Source: an unicellular cyanobacterium SU3 (GTDB taxonomy: Bacteria; Cyanobacteriota; Cyanobacteriia; Cyanobacteriales; Microcystaceae). Taken from it: a DNA stretch of 64,000 nt. How positions within the stretch are numbered: position 1 is the stretch's first letter; the number at the start of each line of letters is the position of its first letter. Positions 1 to 9,318 of the stretch are shown here, piece by piece. The stretch covers positions 49,139-113,138 of the forward strand of contig NETF01000203.1 in NCBI GenBank assembly GCA_002172675.1, in the 5' to 3' direction. The position numbers and the translations under genes are program-made. Under the pieces are notes generated by a model, which ran no database searches, was not told the DNA's origin, and saw only the letters and a list, made by a program, of their open reading frames with translations.

Positions 1-1778
1 GTCCTGATGTTAGAGATACCGAATGTTGGGTTGAGTGCGAACTTAGTAACACTGCCATTATCTCTGAAGATTTACAGAAAACAGCCCAACAAAGTAGTGC
101 TAGTAACAGACAAGCAGCAGAAAAAGGAAAAGTTATTGACGTTTTTGCTACTGAGTTACAAAAAGAAGCGATCTTAGCGCAAAAACTACTTTATCAAGGG
201 CATAAAGGGCTTAAAGTAGGATTTACTGCTTTATTATACCGAAAAGACCGATCTGAACTAGAACGAGCGACTCAAACTTTAGCTCATGCTTTTGGTAGAG
301 CTAAACTCATCCGAGAAGAACCAGTAGCCTGGATTCGATATCTTGAAACCTCTCCTTTGACCAATAAACGACAACTAACCAGTTCTAATGAATCTGGTTT
401 AGTGTTTGATCCTCGTCTGCCCTTTGCTTCTACTGAAGTTCCCGGATTGTTGCCTCTATCTCAACCTCGTTCCCTTTTTCCCCATCCCAAGGGTGTTGAG
501 TTTTTGTGTGAGTCTAAGCCCTTATACTTGCATCCCCTTATTCAAAATCTCAACTTTATGATCACTGCTACTAAGGGAGGCGGTAAAAGTGTTATGTCTT
601 TCGCTTTCATTCGACATTGTATGAACTATGGCCCTATTTTAGCAATGGATATGGCCACTGGGGCTGACAGCACCTTTGCTCTAATTGCTCAATTATATGG
701 GGAACAAGCTGCCTATATTGACATGACTCTTGTTCCTTATAATCCCATCATGATGCCAGATTTACGCAATGTTGATACTGAACAACAACAAAAGCGACTG
801 GCTATTTGGAAAACTCAAATTCAGTTTTTCTTATTATCTCTGGTCATGGGTCAATTAGAAGATGCCAAGCTCGAAGATCGCTGTCGTTCTCTTCTGCAAA
901 AAGCTACTGAGAATTTTTGGTCTAATCAAAGAATACAACAACGTTATCATAGTGCGATCGCTGGAGGACTATCCTCAAATGCTTGGCAAAAACAACCCAC
1001 TTTAAAAGATTTTGTCCCTTTTTGTACCAGAGAAGCCTTAAAACTGTTCGATGCTGATGAATTTGACCAAAGAGCTTTAGTACATATCCAACGCAAACTA
1101 GAGTCCAAAATCAATGACCCCAACATTGGACGAGTGATTAGTTCCCCTTCTGGTGTTAACCCCAAGGCTGTTTTTACCGTGTTTTCTTTGGCCGGTCTGC
1201 AAGATAAAGAAAATGCTCACATTATGGCTTTAGTTGCCAGTCAAGCTTGTTCTCAGATTGGAATGAGTTACCCAAGAAGTCTGTTTCTCATTGACGAGTG
1301 TTCGACTATTTTACGAGTTTCTCCCAGTTTTGCCCATTTAATCGGAGCTAGATTTGCCATCGGGCGTAAATTTGGTCAATCTACTGGTTTAATCGGACAA
1401 GATTTAGAAGCCGTTTTCGATTGTCCTGCTTCGAGGCAAATTCTTAGCAATCTTGACTTTTCCCTCATTGGTAAGACTACTACTACTGGTGCTGAATCTT
1501 TTGAGGCCAAGATGAATATTCCTCGCCGATTGATTCGTGCTTGTGCTTCTCGTCAATACGAACCTTGGCGTGAACAAATGCTTAGTTATTGGCTACTTAA
1601 ATGGGAGTCCACAGGAGATTTTTGGAAAGTGGCTTATGGGACTAATCTACTTGAATTAGCTCTTTTATCTAGTAATCCCCACGAAAAAGAACTTAAATCA
1701 CAATATCTCTCTAAAACCCCTACTTATTCTCAAATCGCCACTTTTGTTCGTGCTTATAAACAACAATTAAGGGCTTAA
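1..1778 (+). CDS. VirB4/TraC-like conjugation ATPase (5' end outside window)
   Basis: The frame is open from base 3, so the gene begins upstream of the window; TTG at 357 is an internal codon, not the start. The product is the cytoplasmic ATPase that powers a type IV secretion/conjugation channel. A Walker A motif (ATKGGGKS) lies near nt 567-590 and a Walker B-like motif (LFLIDECS) near 1279-1302. The segment before the P-loop (PKGVEFLCESKPLYLHP) resembles the region preceding the VirB4/TraC nucleotide-binding domain. The gene is followed after 66 bp by VirB5-, VirB6-, VirB8-, VirB10-, VirB9- and VirD4-like genes on the same strand, which supports the call. A HIP1 site lies inside it (near 955). 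The exact subfamily is uncertain because the N-terminus is missing. Confidence 0.82.
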   Translation, partial: PDVRDTECWVECELSNTAIISEDLQKTAQQSSASNRQAAEKGKVIDVFATELQKEAILAQKLLYQGHKGLKVGFTALLYRKDRSELERATQTLAHAFGRAKLIREEPVAWIRYLETSPLTNKRQLTSSNESGLVFDPRLPFASTEVPGLLPLSQPRSLFPHPKGVEFLCESKPLYLHPLIQNLNFMITATKGGGKSVMSFAFIRHCMNYGPILAMDMATGADSTFALIAQLYGEQAAYIDMTLVPYNPIMMPDLRNVDTEQQQKRLAIWKTQIQFFLLSLVMGQLEDAKLEDRCRSLLQKATENFWSNQRIQQRYHSAIAGGLSSNAWQKQPTLKDFVPFCTREALKLFDADEFDQRALVHIQRKLESKINDPNIGRVISSPSGVNPKAVFTVFSLAGLQDKENAHIMALVASQACSQIGMSYPRSLFLIDECSTILRVSPSFAHLIGARFAIGRKFGQSTGLIGQDLEAVFDCPASRQILSNLDFSLIGKTTTTGAESFEAKMNIPRRLIRACASRQYEPWREQMLSYWLLKWESTGDFWKVAYGTNLLELALLSSNPHEKELKSQYLSKTPTYSQIATFVRAYKQQLRA

Positions 1779-1784
1779 ACTCCT

Positions 1785-1798
1785 CACCAGTCGCCAGT
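1785..1798. repeat. short heptameric repeat remnant (CCAGTC type)
   Basis: The gap between the ATPase gene and the next gene contains CACCAGTCGCCAG, the same heptamer type found at 15026-15051 and inside the replication gene at 48682-49026. Short tandem heptamers of this kind are common in cyanobacterial genomes. Confidence 0.5.
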
Positions 1799-1844
1799 AA
1801 TGGATAGTTGAGTGCTACTAACTAGAAAAATATAGGAGACAAAA

Positions 1845-2972
1845 ATGCCAAATATCAAACGATTAACACTTTTATTTTTGGGTATGGGAACAGGATATTT
1901 AGTTTACCCTACTGTAACTTACAGTGCTACTTTATCGAATCCCAATTACCTGTCTACTTCTACCAATTCACTACCTCCTACGACTACGAATTCTGGGAAT
2001 TCTAATCCAAATAATTTATCTAATCTTTTAGCTTCAGTAAATTCTTTTATCCCTGCTATTGCTTCGTTGAATTCAGTTTTACAGGGTAATTTTCCTCTTG
2101 ATGTCAATTTGCTTACAGGTGCTTTAGGTTTACCTGACTTGGATAATTACTTATCTCAATTTAACCAACTTTATAGTCAAATTCCTATTTCTACCCCTTT
2201 TGGTAATGGTAATAATTCGACTCTTTTAGCTGATTTATTAGCCTCTATTGATCCCACGGATTCTGGTTTGTTATTTGATATTGCTATTGATGGCAATGTG
2301 ATTTATAGTCAATTACCTAATCACAATCAAGAAACTGTTGTCGCTCCTTATAGTCTGGAGGATCGTTATTATCAGTTAGCCCTAGGGGAATTTGCTACTC
2401 AAACAGGTGAAGAATTAGGTTTGTCTGTCGGGGGACAAGCCGCTATTCAACATATTCTTAATTTAGCTGAAATTAGTAATACTAATTCAAATAACCAAGT
2501 TAATAATTCTCTTGTAGAAAGTCTAAATTCTGGGACTAGAGCCAATACTTTATCAACTCATACTAACTCTATTGCTGGTTTAGCTAATACTTCTCAAGTG
2601 ATCGCCAATAGTTCTTTAGTAACTGATACCAGCTTTCAAATCCTGAGAAATATTTCCCAACAAATGGGAATTCAAGCAGAACAAGCTAATTTTCACGCTG
2701 CTCAAAATCAAGAAATTGGTCAAATTTTGGCAAATAGTTCAAAACAACTAACTCAACAATCTCAGCAGTTTAAAGAACAACAAAATACCGCTACCCATTT
2801 ACTCGAAACGAATAAGCAGCAACAAGTCTTAGAGGCTATTCAAGCCACTACTAATGGTCAACAACTCAAATTGTTAACTCAAGCTTCTACAGAACAAAAT
2901 CGTTTAGATAATGCGGCTTTTCAACACGCTCAACAAGGGGCTGGAATGATTCTAATTCCGATGGCTCCTTAA
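1845..2972 (+). CDS. VirB5/TrbJ-like exported conjugation protein
   Basis: 375 aa with an N-terminal hydrophobic signal-like segment (residues 8-28), a Ser/Thr/Asn-rich low-complexity stretch (30-60), and a C-terminal half rich in Gln and Ala with long predicted helices (about 255-365). It starts at an ATG preceded by AGGAGA. The position between the VirB4-like ATPase and a VirB6-like membrane protein, together with a signal peptide and a helical C-terminus, matches VirB5/TrbJ proteins, which help channel assembly or form minor pilus components. No sequence motif proves it, so the call rests mainly on context and architecture. Confidence 0.55.
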   Translation: MPNIKRLTLLFLGMGTGYLVYPTVTYSATLSNPNYLSTSTNSLPPTTTNSGNSNPNNLSNLLASVNSFIPAIASLNSVLQGNFPLDVNLLTGALGLPDLDNYLSQFNQLYSQIPISTPFGNGNNSTLLADLLASIDPTDSGLLFDIAIDGNVIYSQLPNHNQETVVAPYSLEDRYYQLALGEFATQTGEELGLSVGGQAAIQHILNLAEISNTNSNNQVNNSLVESLNSGTRANTLSTHTNSIAGLANTSQVIANSSLVTDTSFQILRNISQQMGIQAEQANFHAAQNQEIGQILANSSKQLTQQSQQFKEQQNTATHLLETNKQQQVLEAIQATTNGQQLKLLTQASTEQNRLDNAAFQHAQQGAGMILIPMAP

Positions 2973-3000
2973 GATAATTAGCTTTTTAGGAGATATTAAT

Positions 3001-4146
3001 ATGGATTTTTTCTTAGCTCAAACTGGTTCGGGAGGAGCCATTAACGTCATTCAAAATGCTAATACAATTACTCAAGCTAATGCTGCTTCTTGGCAAAGTT
3101 TATGGAATGATGCTGTTTCTACCAATAGTGATCTTTGGAAAGCGATTATTTCCTTGAGTCAAATATTACTAGGTCTGAGCTTTGTCTATATGGCCTATAA
3201 AAACAGTTCGGAGATTTTCTCTGGATATGAATATCAATTATCAAAAATCATCGAATTTATAACTCCTACTTTATTGGTAGGTATTTTGTTAGCTAATAAT
3301 GGCTTTTTCTTTGTTAATTTAATTCAGATAACTCGCACTGTTGCTTACTATCAAGTTGAATTATTTTATAACGCCAATATCAATGGCATTCAAATGAAAT
3401 CAGCGGTTGAAGCTCTTGAGCAAACCACTCGCGCTAATATGGATGCTCGACAACTGTTTCGTGATTGTGTTGACAAAAGTGGACAAGATTTAACTGATTG
3501 TTTGAATGATCAATCACGGGCTACTGGTTTAGGCAATATTGTCCAAAATAATAATAATTCCTTGATGGGAAACTTTGCACAAAATATGTGCGCTCTCGTC
3601 CCTGGATGTAATGCTGTTTCTTCTGTTGTTGGAGGGGTGGCTAATGGTTGGAATCCTTCTCAAATTATGGCGGATATGTTTGCCTCTCCCTTTATCGCCA
3701 TTGCTCAAAGCATCCTGACGGCCTTGCAGTGGGCCGTAAGTAATGGCATTGAGTTAGCTCTGTTGTTAACGGCTCTATTTGGCCCCTTGGCTGCCGCACT
3801 CACTATTATGCCCGTGGCCGGGCGAATGTTCTGGTCATGGGCTAGTGGTTTTGCTGCCTTATTAAGTTTTCATTTCGGTTATGCCATTCTCACAGGTTTA
3901 ATGGCTATTACGATTTATTCGATGCAAAGTTCTAGTGGTAATGCTTCTGGTTTAGCTGGCATCCCGGAATTGTTATCTGATATCGGCTTTTTATTATTTA
4001 CTGCTGTTGTTTCTCCACTTATTTCCGGTTCTATCGCTACTTTTGGCGGTATTTCTTTATTTAGTGGTTTTTCTAAAGCTGCTAGTGATGGACTTAGAGC
4101 CGTTACCTCTGTTTTTACTTCTGTTGTTGGATATGGAATTAAATAA
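3001..4146 (+). CDS. VirB6/TrbL-like polytopic membrane protein
   Basis: 381 aa with about six hydrophobic segments: near residues 48-64, 85-107, 210-225, 245-270, 280-305 and 325-355. The first two flank a hydrophilic, probably periplasmic region of about 100 aa. This layout matches the VirB6/TrbL inner-membrane channel component of conjugation machines. The start ATG at 3001 has an AGGAGA ribosome site. The 3' end overlaps the next gene by 14 bp, which suggests translational coupling. The assignment rests on topology and operon position; VirB6 proteins diverge strongly in sequence. Confidence 0.65.
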   Translation: MDFFLAQTGSGGAINVIQNANTITQANAASWQSLWNDAVSTNSDLWKAIISLSQILLGLSFVYMAYKNSSEIFSGYEYQLSKIIEFITPTLLVGILLANNGFFFVNLIQITRTVAYYQVELFYNANINGIQMKSAVEALEQTTRANMDARQLFRDCVDKSGQDLTDCLNDQSRATGLGNIVQNNNNSLMGNFAQNMCALVPGCNAVSSVVGGVANGWNPSQIMADMFASPFIAIAQSILTALQWAVSNGIELALLLTALFGPLAAALTIMPVAGRMFWSWASGFAALLSFHFGYAILTGLMAITIYSMQSSSGNASGLAGIPELLSDIGFLLFTAVVSPLISGSIATFGGISLFSGFSKAASDGLRAVTSVFTSVVGYGIK

Positions 4147-4930
4147 TAATCAACTACCAATGCTTGACTTTCACACTGATATTCCCGAAACTGATATTTC
4201 TCAATCAGACTCTTCTACCCCTACCCCGACTTCTGCCCCTGTTATCTCTGAAGATCGTTTAGCTCGACCTTTTGTACTACTCGGTATTGGTTTATTAGCT
4301 CTGGTTATTTCTAATTTTGCTTTGGCTTGGGCTTTGATTAGTGCTACTGGTAAAAAACATACTTTTGTCCAGTTAAACGATGGTACTGCTGTTGAGGTTC
4401 TCAACCAAGATGCTTTGTATCGTAGTGAAGTTGTTGTTCAAGAAACCACTACCCAGTTCTTAAAATTATTGTGGGAATGGAGCGATCGCTTACCTGGTAG
4501 CCAACAAGCAGATCCTGGATTTACTTTTAATCTCGATGGACAAGAAAAGACCATTCCGACAAGTGTTTACTATGCTTCTCAACTGACTGGGGGAGGTATT
4601 GGGAATCAACTGGTTATCGAAGCTCTTAAAATTGTCCCCCCTGCTGTGTTTGAAGGACGAGCCGAAAGTTCAATAGAGATTCAATTTTTAGGTTCTCCAC
4701 GAGTTACTGGTCAAGGTTTGTATGAGATGGATGTTCTTGCAACAGTGGTGGTTCGTGAAGTGGGTTATCTCGACCAACGAACTCAATTGAAACAAACCTT
4801 TACTTGGCAAGCTGTTCCACCTTATGTTCCCCTACTACCAGAAGACAACCCTTCTCCTATGCGATCTCTCATTGCACAATTGCGGGCTAGTGGCCTGCAA
4901 CTTGTTGATGTTAAACCTTTTAATCCCTAG
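4133..4930 (+). CDS. VirB8/TrbF-like bitopic conjugation protein
   Basis: The frame is open from 4007, but the ATG at 4133 (MELNNNQLPML) is the more sensible start because the upstream part only reads the end of the VirB6-like gene out of frame. ATG 4160 is an alternative. The product is 265 aa: a short Pro/Ser/Thr-rich cytoplasmic tail, one transmembrane helix (about residues 48-68) and a periplasmic domain. This matches VirB8/TrbF inner-membrane scaffold proteins. It overlaps the preceding gene by 14 bp and is followed after 24 bp by the VirB10-like gene. A HIP1 site lies inside (near 4479). The family call is inferred from architecture and neighbours. Confidence 0.6.
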   Translation: MELNNNQLPMLDFHTDIPETDISQSDSSTPTPTSAPVISEDRLARPFVLLGIGLLALVISNFALAWALISATGKKHTFVQLNDGTAVEVLNQDALYRSEVVVQETTTQFLKLLWEWSDRLPGSQQADPGFTFNLDGQEKTIPTSVYYASQLTGGGIGNQLVIEALKIVPPAVFEGRAESSIEIQFLGSPRVTGQGLYEMDVLATVVVREVGYLDQRTQLKQTFTWQAVPPYVPLLPEDNPSPMRSLIAQLRASGLQLVDVKPFNP

Positions 4931-4954
4931 TTTTTAGTTTCAAGGAGCAAAATA

Positions 4955-6835
4955 ATGACTGACATGATGACTACCATTGAACTCGATGATGATTTTGAGC
5001 TTGATGATCATGATAGTACACAGAGTACGAATAACCAATCCAAATCTAATGACTTGACTAATCATCCTAACAATACTTCTAGCATTGATAACACTATTCC
5101 AACCGTTGAGGAAAAAAATGCCTTGTTTGAAGCCATTAGCGATGATTCTTTTCTCACTGAGCCTGATTTAAGTGAGGATAATTTAGGTGAAACAAGGGAT
5201 GATTCTAATGGTTCTAAATGGTCTAAGTCTAAATATACTCAAATAATCATTATTTCTGTTGTATTTGGAGTTATTGCTGTTGTTGGTGCTGGGTTTTTTG
5301 GTCTATTTTCCTTTTTTGCTCAACCCAATATTTCTCAAAATGTTGCTGATACTGATAACTCTCAATTAGATGAAGACCCGACTCAAGATGCTATAACTGA
5401 AGCCGAAAACTCTAAAGCTCAACTTATTCTCCTTGGCCAATCAACTAACCAGCAACCCCCGAAACAGAAAATAGAAGATGCTGATACTCCAACTCAAACA
5501 GTCCCAAACCAACCCACTTCTACTACTCCTACTCCTACCCCGACCACTTCTACTCCTGCACCGACTACGGTTCAACGAGTTTCTACTCCTCCGCCTCCTA
5601 GAAGAACCTCTTCAGCACCTCGTCCTTCTCGTCCACCAGTTTCTACTTCGAGGGTAACTTCTACCCCTCACCAACAATCTACTACTGCTACCCAATCCGA
5701 AAAAAAGGTTATTAATCGCCAAGCTTTATCTGAACGGGGTTGGAGTGGTTTTGCTCAAGTCGCTCAGAACCTCAAGAAACCACAGTCTGAATCATCTGCT
5801 CAAACTCCTTCTTCTACTGATTATTCTCAACCTCCAACACCTAATACTCAACCATCTAATCCTCAACAAACAGAGCCTATTCCGGTTATTCGTTTAGTTA
5901 TGGGCGACTCCACTTCTAACCCTCAGTGGCAATTTCAAACCGTTCCTGAACAGGCTTCTTCACAGACTCAAAACAGTGATTCAACCAGCGAAAATAGACA
6001 ATCTTCACTCAATAATGATAATTCACCTAATATTGCTACTTTATTAGCAACAAATAAGCTTTCTTTAACCCAAACTTCAGAAGACAACAAGACTCAACTT
6101 CCCTTAAAGTCTCAAGATACTTTAAACAATTCATACTCCCAATTGCCACAGACTTTTCCTTTAGGAACTCAATTACATGGTGAATTAACTACTCCTATTG
6201 TTCATACTTTAAAATCTTCTGCTAATAACAACAATAATAATAATGCTGATTCTACTTTTACTTATCCTTTTAGCATTGTTGTTACGCAAGATTTACTCGC
6301 TTCTAATGGCAAAACTGCCCTTCCTGCTGGCACTCTTATGATGGGACGGGTTGTTTCTCTTACTCCTTCTGGTATGATTCATGCTGAGATAAAGAGTATT
6401 TCCTACAACAAGCAAGGACGACAATTTAATATCTCTGTTCCTTCTGGTCAAATTTTAGTTCTTTCAGAAAATAGCCAACCTCTCAAAGCTCAACGGTTAA
6501 ATGATCCTAGTGCTGCGATCGCAGGACAAGACTTTTTAGTGGGAACTTTGGGGGCTGCTGCTACTGGTTTAGAATACGCTAATCAACCGCAAACCCAGAC
6601 TTCTATTCAACAAAATGGATTTGGTGGTTTTAATTCTAGTTCTACTACGACTAACCAAGATGTGGGCTTGATTCCTGGTTTAGCTGAAGGCTTTTTTAAT
6701 ACCCTCAAAGGTCGTATGGAATCCCGTGCTGATACAGCTATTGCCGAATATCAACGTCAAGTTCCTGAATATTATGTCCCTGCTAATACTAAAGTCACTT
6801 TGTTCTTTAATGCTGTCTTAGAAATTGTCCCTTAG
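4955..6835 (+). CDS. VirB10/TrbI-like conjugation channel protein
   Basis: 626 aa with an acidic, Asn/Asp-rich cytoplasmic N-terminus, one transmembrane helix (about residues 95-118), a long Pro/Thr/Ser-rich periplasmic linker (about 165-400) and a conserved C-terminal beta domain containing LPAGTLMMGRVV and ending in VPANTKVTLFFNAVLEIVP. These are hallmarks of VirB10/TrbI, which spans the envelope and links the inner-membrane motor to the outer-membrane pore. AAGGAG precedes the ATG. The linker carries repeated Thr-Pro units encoded by near-repetitive ACTCCT DNA. Placement before VirB9- and VirD4-like genes supports the call. Confidence 0.8.
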   Translation: MTDMMTTIELDDDFELDDHDSTQSTNNQSKSNDLTNHPNNTSSIDNTIPTVEEKNALFEAISDDSFLTEPDLSEDNLGETRDDSNGSKWSKSKYTQIIIISVVFGVIAVVGAGFFGLFSFFAQPNISQNVADTDNSQLDEDPTQDAITEAENSKAQLILLGQSTNQQPPKQKIEDADTPTQTVPNQPTSTTPTPTPTTSTPAPTTVQRVSTPPPPRRTSSAPRPSRPPVSTSRVTSTPHQQSTTATQSEKKVINRQALSERGWSGFAQVAQNLKKPQSESSAQTPSSTDYSQPPTPNTQPSNPQQTEPIPVIRLVMGDSTSNPQWQFQTVPEQASSQTQNSDSTSENRQSSLNNDNSPNIATLLATNKLSLTQTSEDNKTQLPLKSQDTLNNSYSQLPQTFPLGTQLHGELTTPIVHTLKSSANNNNNNNADSTFTYPFSIVVTQDLLASNGKTALPAGTLMMGRVVSLTPSGMIHAEIKSISYNKQGRQFNISVPSGQILVLSENSQPLKAQRLNDPSAAIAGQDFLVGTLGAAATGLEYANQPQTQTSIQQNGFGGFNSSSTTTNQDVGLIPGLAEGFFNTLKGRMESRADTAIAEYQRQVPEYYVPANTKVTLFFNAVLEIVP

Positions 6836-6853
6836 TTATTAATTAAATTAACC

Positions 6854-7537
6854 ATGAAAAACACTCACTTTTTTAGCTTATTAACCGCTACTTTTTTAAC
6901 TTATTTAACTCCTACTTTCAGTCCTGTTTATGGGCTAGACATTCCTCAAAACCGTCTTGAAGAAAGAACTTTTACTGTCAAAGTTGCTCCTGGTAAAGTT
7001 ACCGCTATTCATTTTGCAACTGGAGAGAAAATTATTAATTATTTGCTCAGTGATGAAACTCAGCTTATTCACAATCTTAATGCTCCAGAAGGTGAAGCTA
7101 CTACTTTTATGTTGCGAGAAATTAAACCTGATCCTCTCTATGGAGCGACTCGTTCTAGTGTTCCTAATTTATTACTCACTACTCGTTTACCTGATGGCAC
7201 AACTCAATTGTATGAATTCCTAATTACTTTTGAGAAACAGATTAGTAACAATGAGCGGGTTATTCGAGTTACCAATCCTTCTTATCGTTTAGCAGATCAT
7301 AAAATTTTCACGTCTCAAGGCGAGGTCACTTTAGATCATGTTCAAGCTGGTTTGAGTCATATTTTAGCTACTCAACAAGCTAGTTCTTATGATCCTATTG
7401 TTCAACAAATTAGACAATTTTTAGCCCTCGCTAACCAGATGCCTTTAGAACAAGCCTTAGAAACTTCAAGAGTCGATATTGAAGCAGTCAAACGATTAGG
7501 TGAAATTGGAATTAAGTTAAATGCAAAGTCTCTTTGA
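6854..7537 (+). CDS. VirB9/TrbG-like outer-membrane channel component
   Basis: 227 aa with an N-terminal signal peptide (residues 1-27, cleavage likely near VYG-LD). The following beta-rich region contains FTVKVAPGKVTAIHFATGEK and a later TRLPDGTTQLYEFLITF. This resembles the N-terminal beta domain of VirB9/TrbG/TraK proteins, which form the outer-membrane ring with VirB10. The canonical C-terminal VirB9 domain is short or replaced by a helical tail. The gene lies directly after the VirB10-like gene, and its last 17 bases overlap the start of the coupling-protein gene. Confidence 0.6.
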   Translation: MKNTHFFSLLTATFLTYLTPTFSPVYGLDIPQNRLEERTFTVKVAPGKVTAIHFATGEKIINYLLSDETQLIHNLNAPEGEATTFMLREIKPDPLYGATRSSVPNLLLTTRLPDGTTQLYEFLITFEKQISNNERVIRVTNPSYRLADHKIFTSQGEVTLDHVQAGLSHILATQQASSYDPIVQQIRQFLALANQMPLEQALETSRVDIEAVKRLGEIGIKLNAKSL

Positions 7538-9305
7538 AAATCCTTTTTTTCTAATAATCCTTGCTTTAGTTTGTCTTTCTTTATTTTATCTCTTTGATGG
7601 TGGTAGTAGTAAAAAAAGACGTTTAACTGTCGCTGATTGGGCTAATAAACAAGCTATAGTTACTTCTACTAAAACAGGCATTAAACAATTACGAAAAAAA
7701 TCTAAATCTAAAGTTTGTTTGTGGATTGGTGATTATAAACTTCCTAACAAAAAGAATAGATGGCCTCAACGATTACAACTGTTAAAATTACAGTTAGGAT
7801 GGAAACCTTTAACTTTCTTAATTCCGTCGTGTAATCCTCTCATTGAAGTGATGGGAAAGTCGGGATCTGGTAAAACTTATTCTGTCATTAATCCCCTTTT
7901 AATGAGTGGGATTGAGCAAGGTCATCCTATTCTTTTATATGAGGCTAAAGCTGATAGTCAAGGAAAAGGAGGGCAAATGGATTTTCTCATTACCTATGCC
8001 AAAAAGCATGGTTATGAGGTTAATATTTTAGCCCCTGGACGACCCTATTCTTGTACGATTAATCCTCTTGATTTCATGAAGGATTACCAAGATGCTACCA
8101 TGGCCAAGATTATTGGTGATACCCTTCATGCCAATCTTGGTGGTAAGAATGACAAAAAAGACGGCTTCTTTGGCCCGGCTGGTGCGAGATTAGTTCGTGC
8201 TTGCCTTCAATTTGCTAAGGCACAGCAACAAGAATATGGGGTCGCTGATTTGGCTATGGCTTTTGCTGTTTTAAGTCTCTCTGATTTACCCAAACGGTTA
8301 TTAAAGGCTAAAGAACAGTCAAAATTTCCCTTTTGGAGTCAGGTTCCTTTTGAGCAGTTAATGTCGGTGGCCGACGCTGCTCCGACTTCGGGAGGGATAC
8401 TCGGTGGTGCGATGGATTTACTTGAGTCCTTGCTTGAACCCAATTTGCTCAAGTCTTATGTCGGCCAAACTAATACCCCTCTAGTCTTGGGCAAAAAACA
8501 GATGTTAGTGATGCAGACTGACACTGAACGGATGCCTGTGGTTAATTCTTTACTGGCCACTTTGATTACCCTCATCATCAATAAAAATTTTAGCCAAGAG
8601 CGATCGCCTGATTGTCCTCTAATTGCCTGTTTTGACGAATTTCCCACTATGGTTTTAGACCCTTTACCTGATTGGGCTAACCGTTTACGGTCTAAGGGTT
8701 TGGTGCTGATGTTGGGATATCAAGAATATAACCAAATCGAGAAAAATTATTCCAAACAAGATACCGCTATTATTCGTGGACCGGCTACTCATAAGTTTCT
8801 TTTTAATCCTGGTACTCATGACACCGCAGAAGATTTGTCTAAGTCTTTGGGACAAACTGAAACCGTTGTTAAAAATATTTCTCGTTCTCGTAATTTTGGT
8901 GTACAGGGGGGTGGTTCAAGAAGTATTAGTGAACAAGTCACGCAGCATAATTTAATGTCTGCTGATGAAATTTTAAACATGACCATTGGACAGTGTATTT
9001 ATCGCGGTTCTGAGATGGTTGAAAAAGTTATTGACCCTCGTACTAAGAAGACTAAATTAACTACTCGTCCTCTTTACCCTCAATGTTTACCTTTACCTAA
9101 AAATTACGACACCATTGAACAAAACTGTCAAACTCTCTTTGAGAAAAAACTTTATCCTTGGTTTGTTAAACGCTTCAATGATCCTCGTTGGAATCCTGAA
9201 GATGCTCTTAAATTTCGCCAAGCTTTAGCTAATCAATTATTACCTAACCCTAAAAAAGAACAACTTGCCCCTAATTCTAATACTGGTGTTAAATTACCTA
9301 TCTAA
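7521..9305 (+). CDS. VirD4/TraG-like type IV coupling ATPase
   Basis: 594 aa. An N-terminal hydrophobic anchor (residues 6-24) is followed by a P-loop (GKSGSGKTYS, about residues 112-121, nt 7855-7885) and a Walker B-like segment (LIACFDEFPTM, about residues 366-376, near nt 8620-8650). Type IV coupling proteins deliver the relaxase-DNA complex to the secretion channel. The ATG overlaps the previous reading frame by 17 bp, suggesting coupled translation. The single N-terminal transmembrane helix is shorter than in many VirD4 proteins. A HIP1 site is present near 8600. The combination of motifs and operon context is convincing. Confidence 0.85.
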   Translation: MQSLFENPFFLIILALVCLSLFYLFDGGSSKKRRLTVADWANKQAIVTSTKTGIKQLRKKSKSKVCLWIGDYKLPNKKNRWPQRLQLLKLQLGWKPLTFLIPSCNPLIEVMGKSGSGKTYSVINPLLMSGIEQGHPILLYEAKADSQGKGGQMDFLITYAKKHGYEVNILAPGRPYSCTINPLDFMKDYQDATMAKIIGDTLHANLGGKNDKKDGFFGPAGARLVRACLQFAKAQQQEYGVADLAMAFAVLSLSDLPKRLLKAKEQSKFPFWSQVPFEQLMSVADAAPTSGGILGGAMDLLESLLEPNLLKSYVGQTNTPLVLGKKQMLVMQTDTERMPVVNSLLATLITLIINKNFSQERSPDCPLIACFDEFPTMVLDPLPDWANRLRSKGLVLMLGYQEYNQIEKNYSKQDTAIIRGPATHKFLFNPGTHDTAEDLSKSLGQTETVVKNISRSRNFGVQGGGSRSISEQVTQHNLMSADEILNMTIGQCIYRGSEMVEKVIDPRTKKTKLTTRPLYPQCLPLPKNYDTIEQNCQTLFEKKLYPWFVKRFNDPRWNPEDALKFRQALANQLLPNPKKEQLAPNSNTGVKLPI

Positions 9306-9318
9306 TTTTTTTCTTATC

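Noticed and set aside
357..400. TTG at 357 as the start of the ATPase gene
   Set aside because: The frame is open upstream to the window edge and encodes plausible VirB4-like sequence, so the gene is truncated rather than starting here.
4007..4132. Upstream extension of the VirB8-like frame
   Set aside because: It reads the membrane-protein gene out of frame and gives a Leu-rich tail with no ribosome site; the ATG at 4133 fits better.
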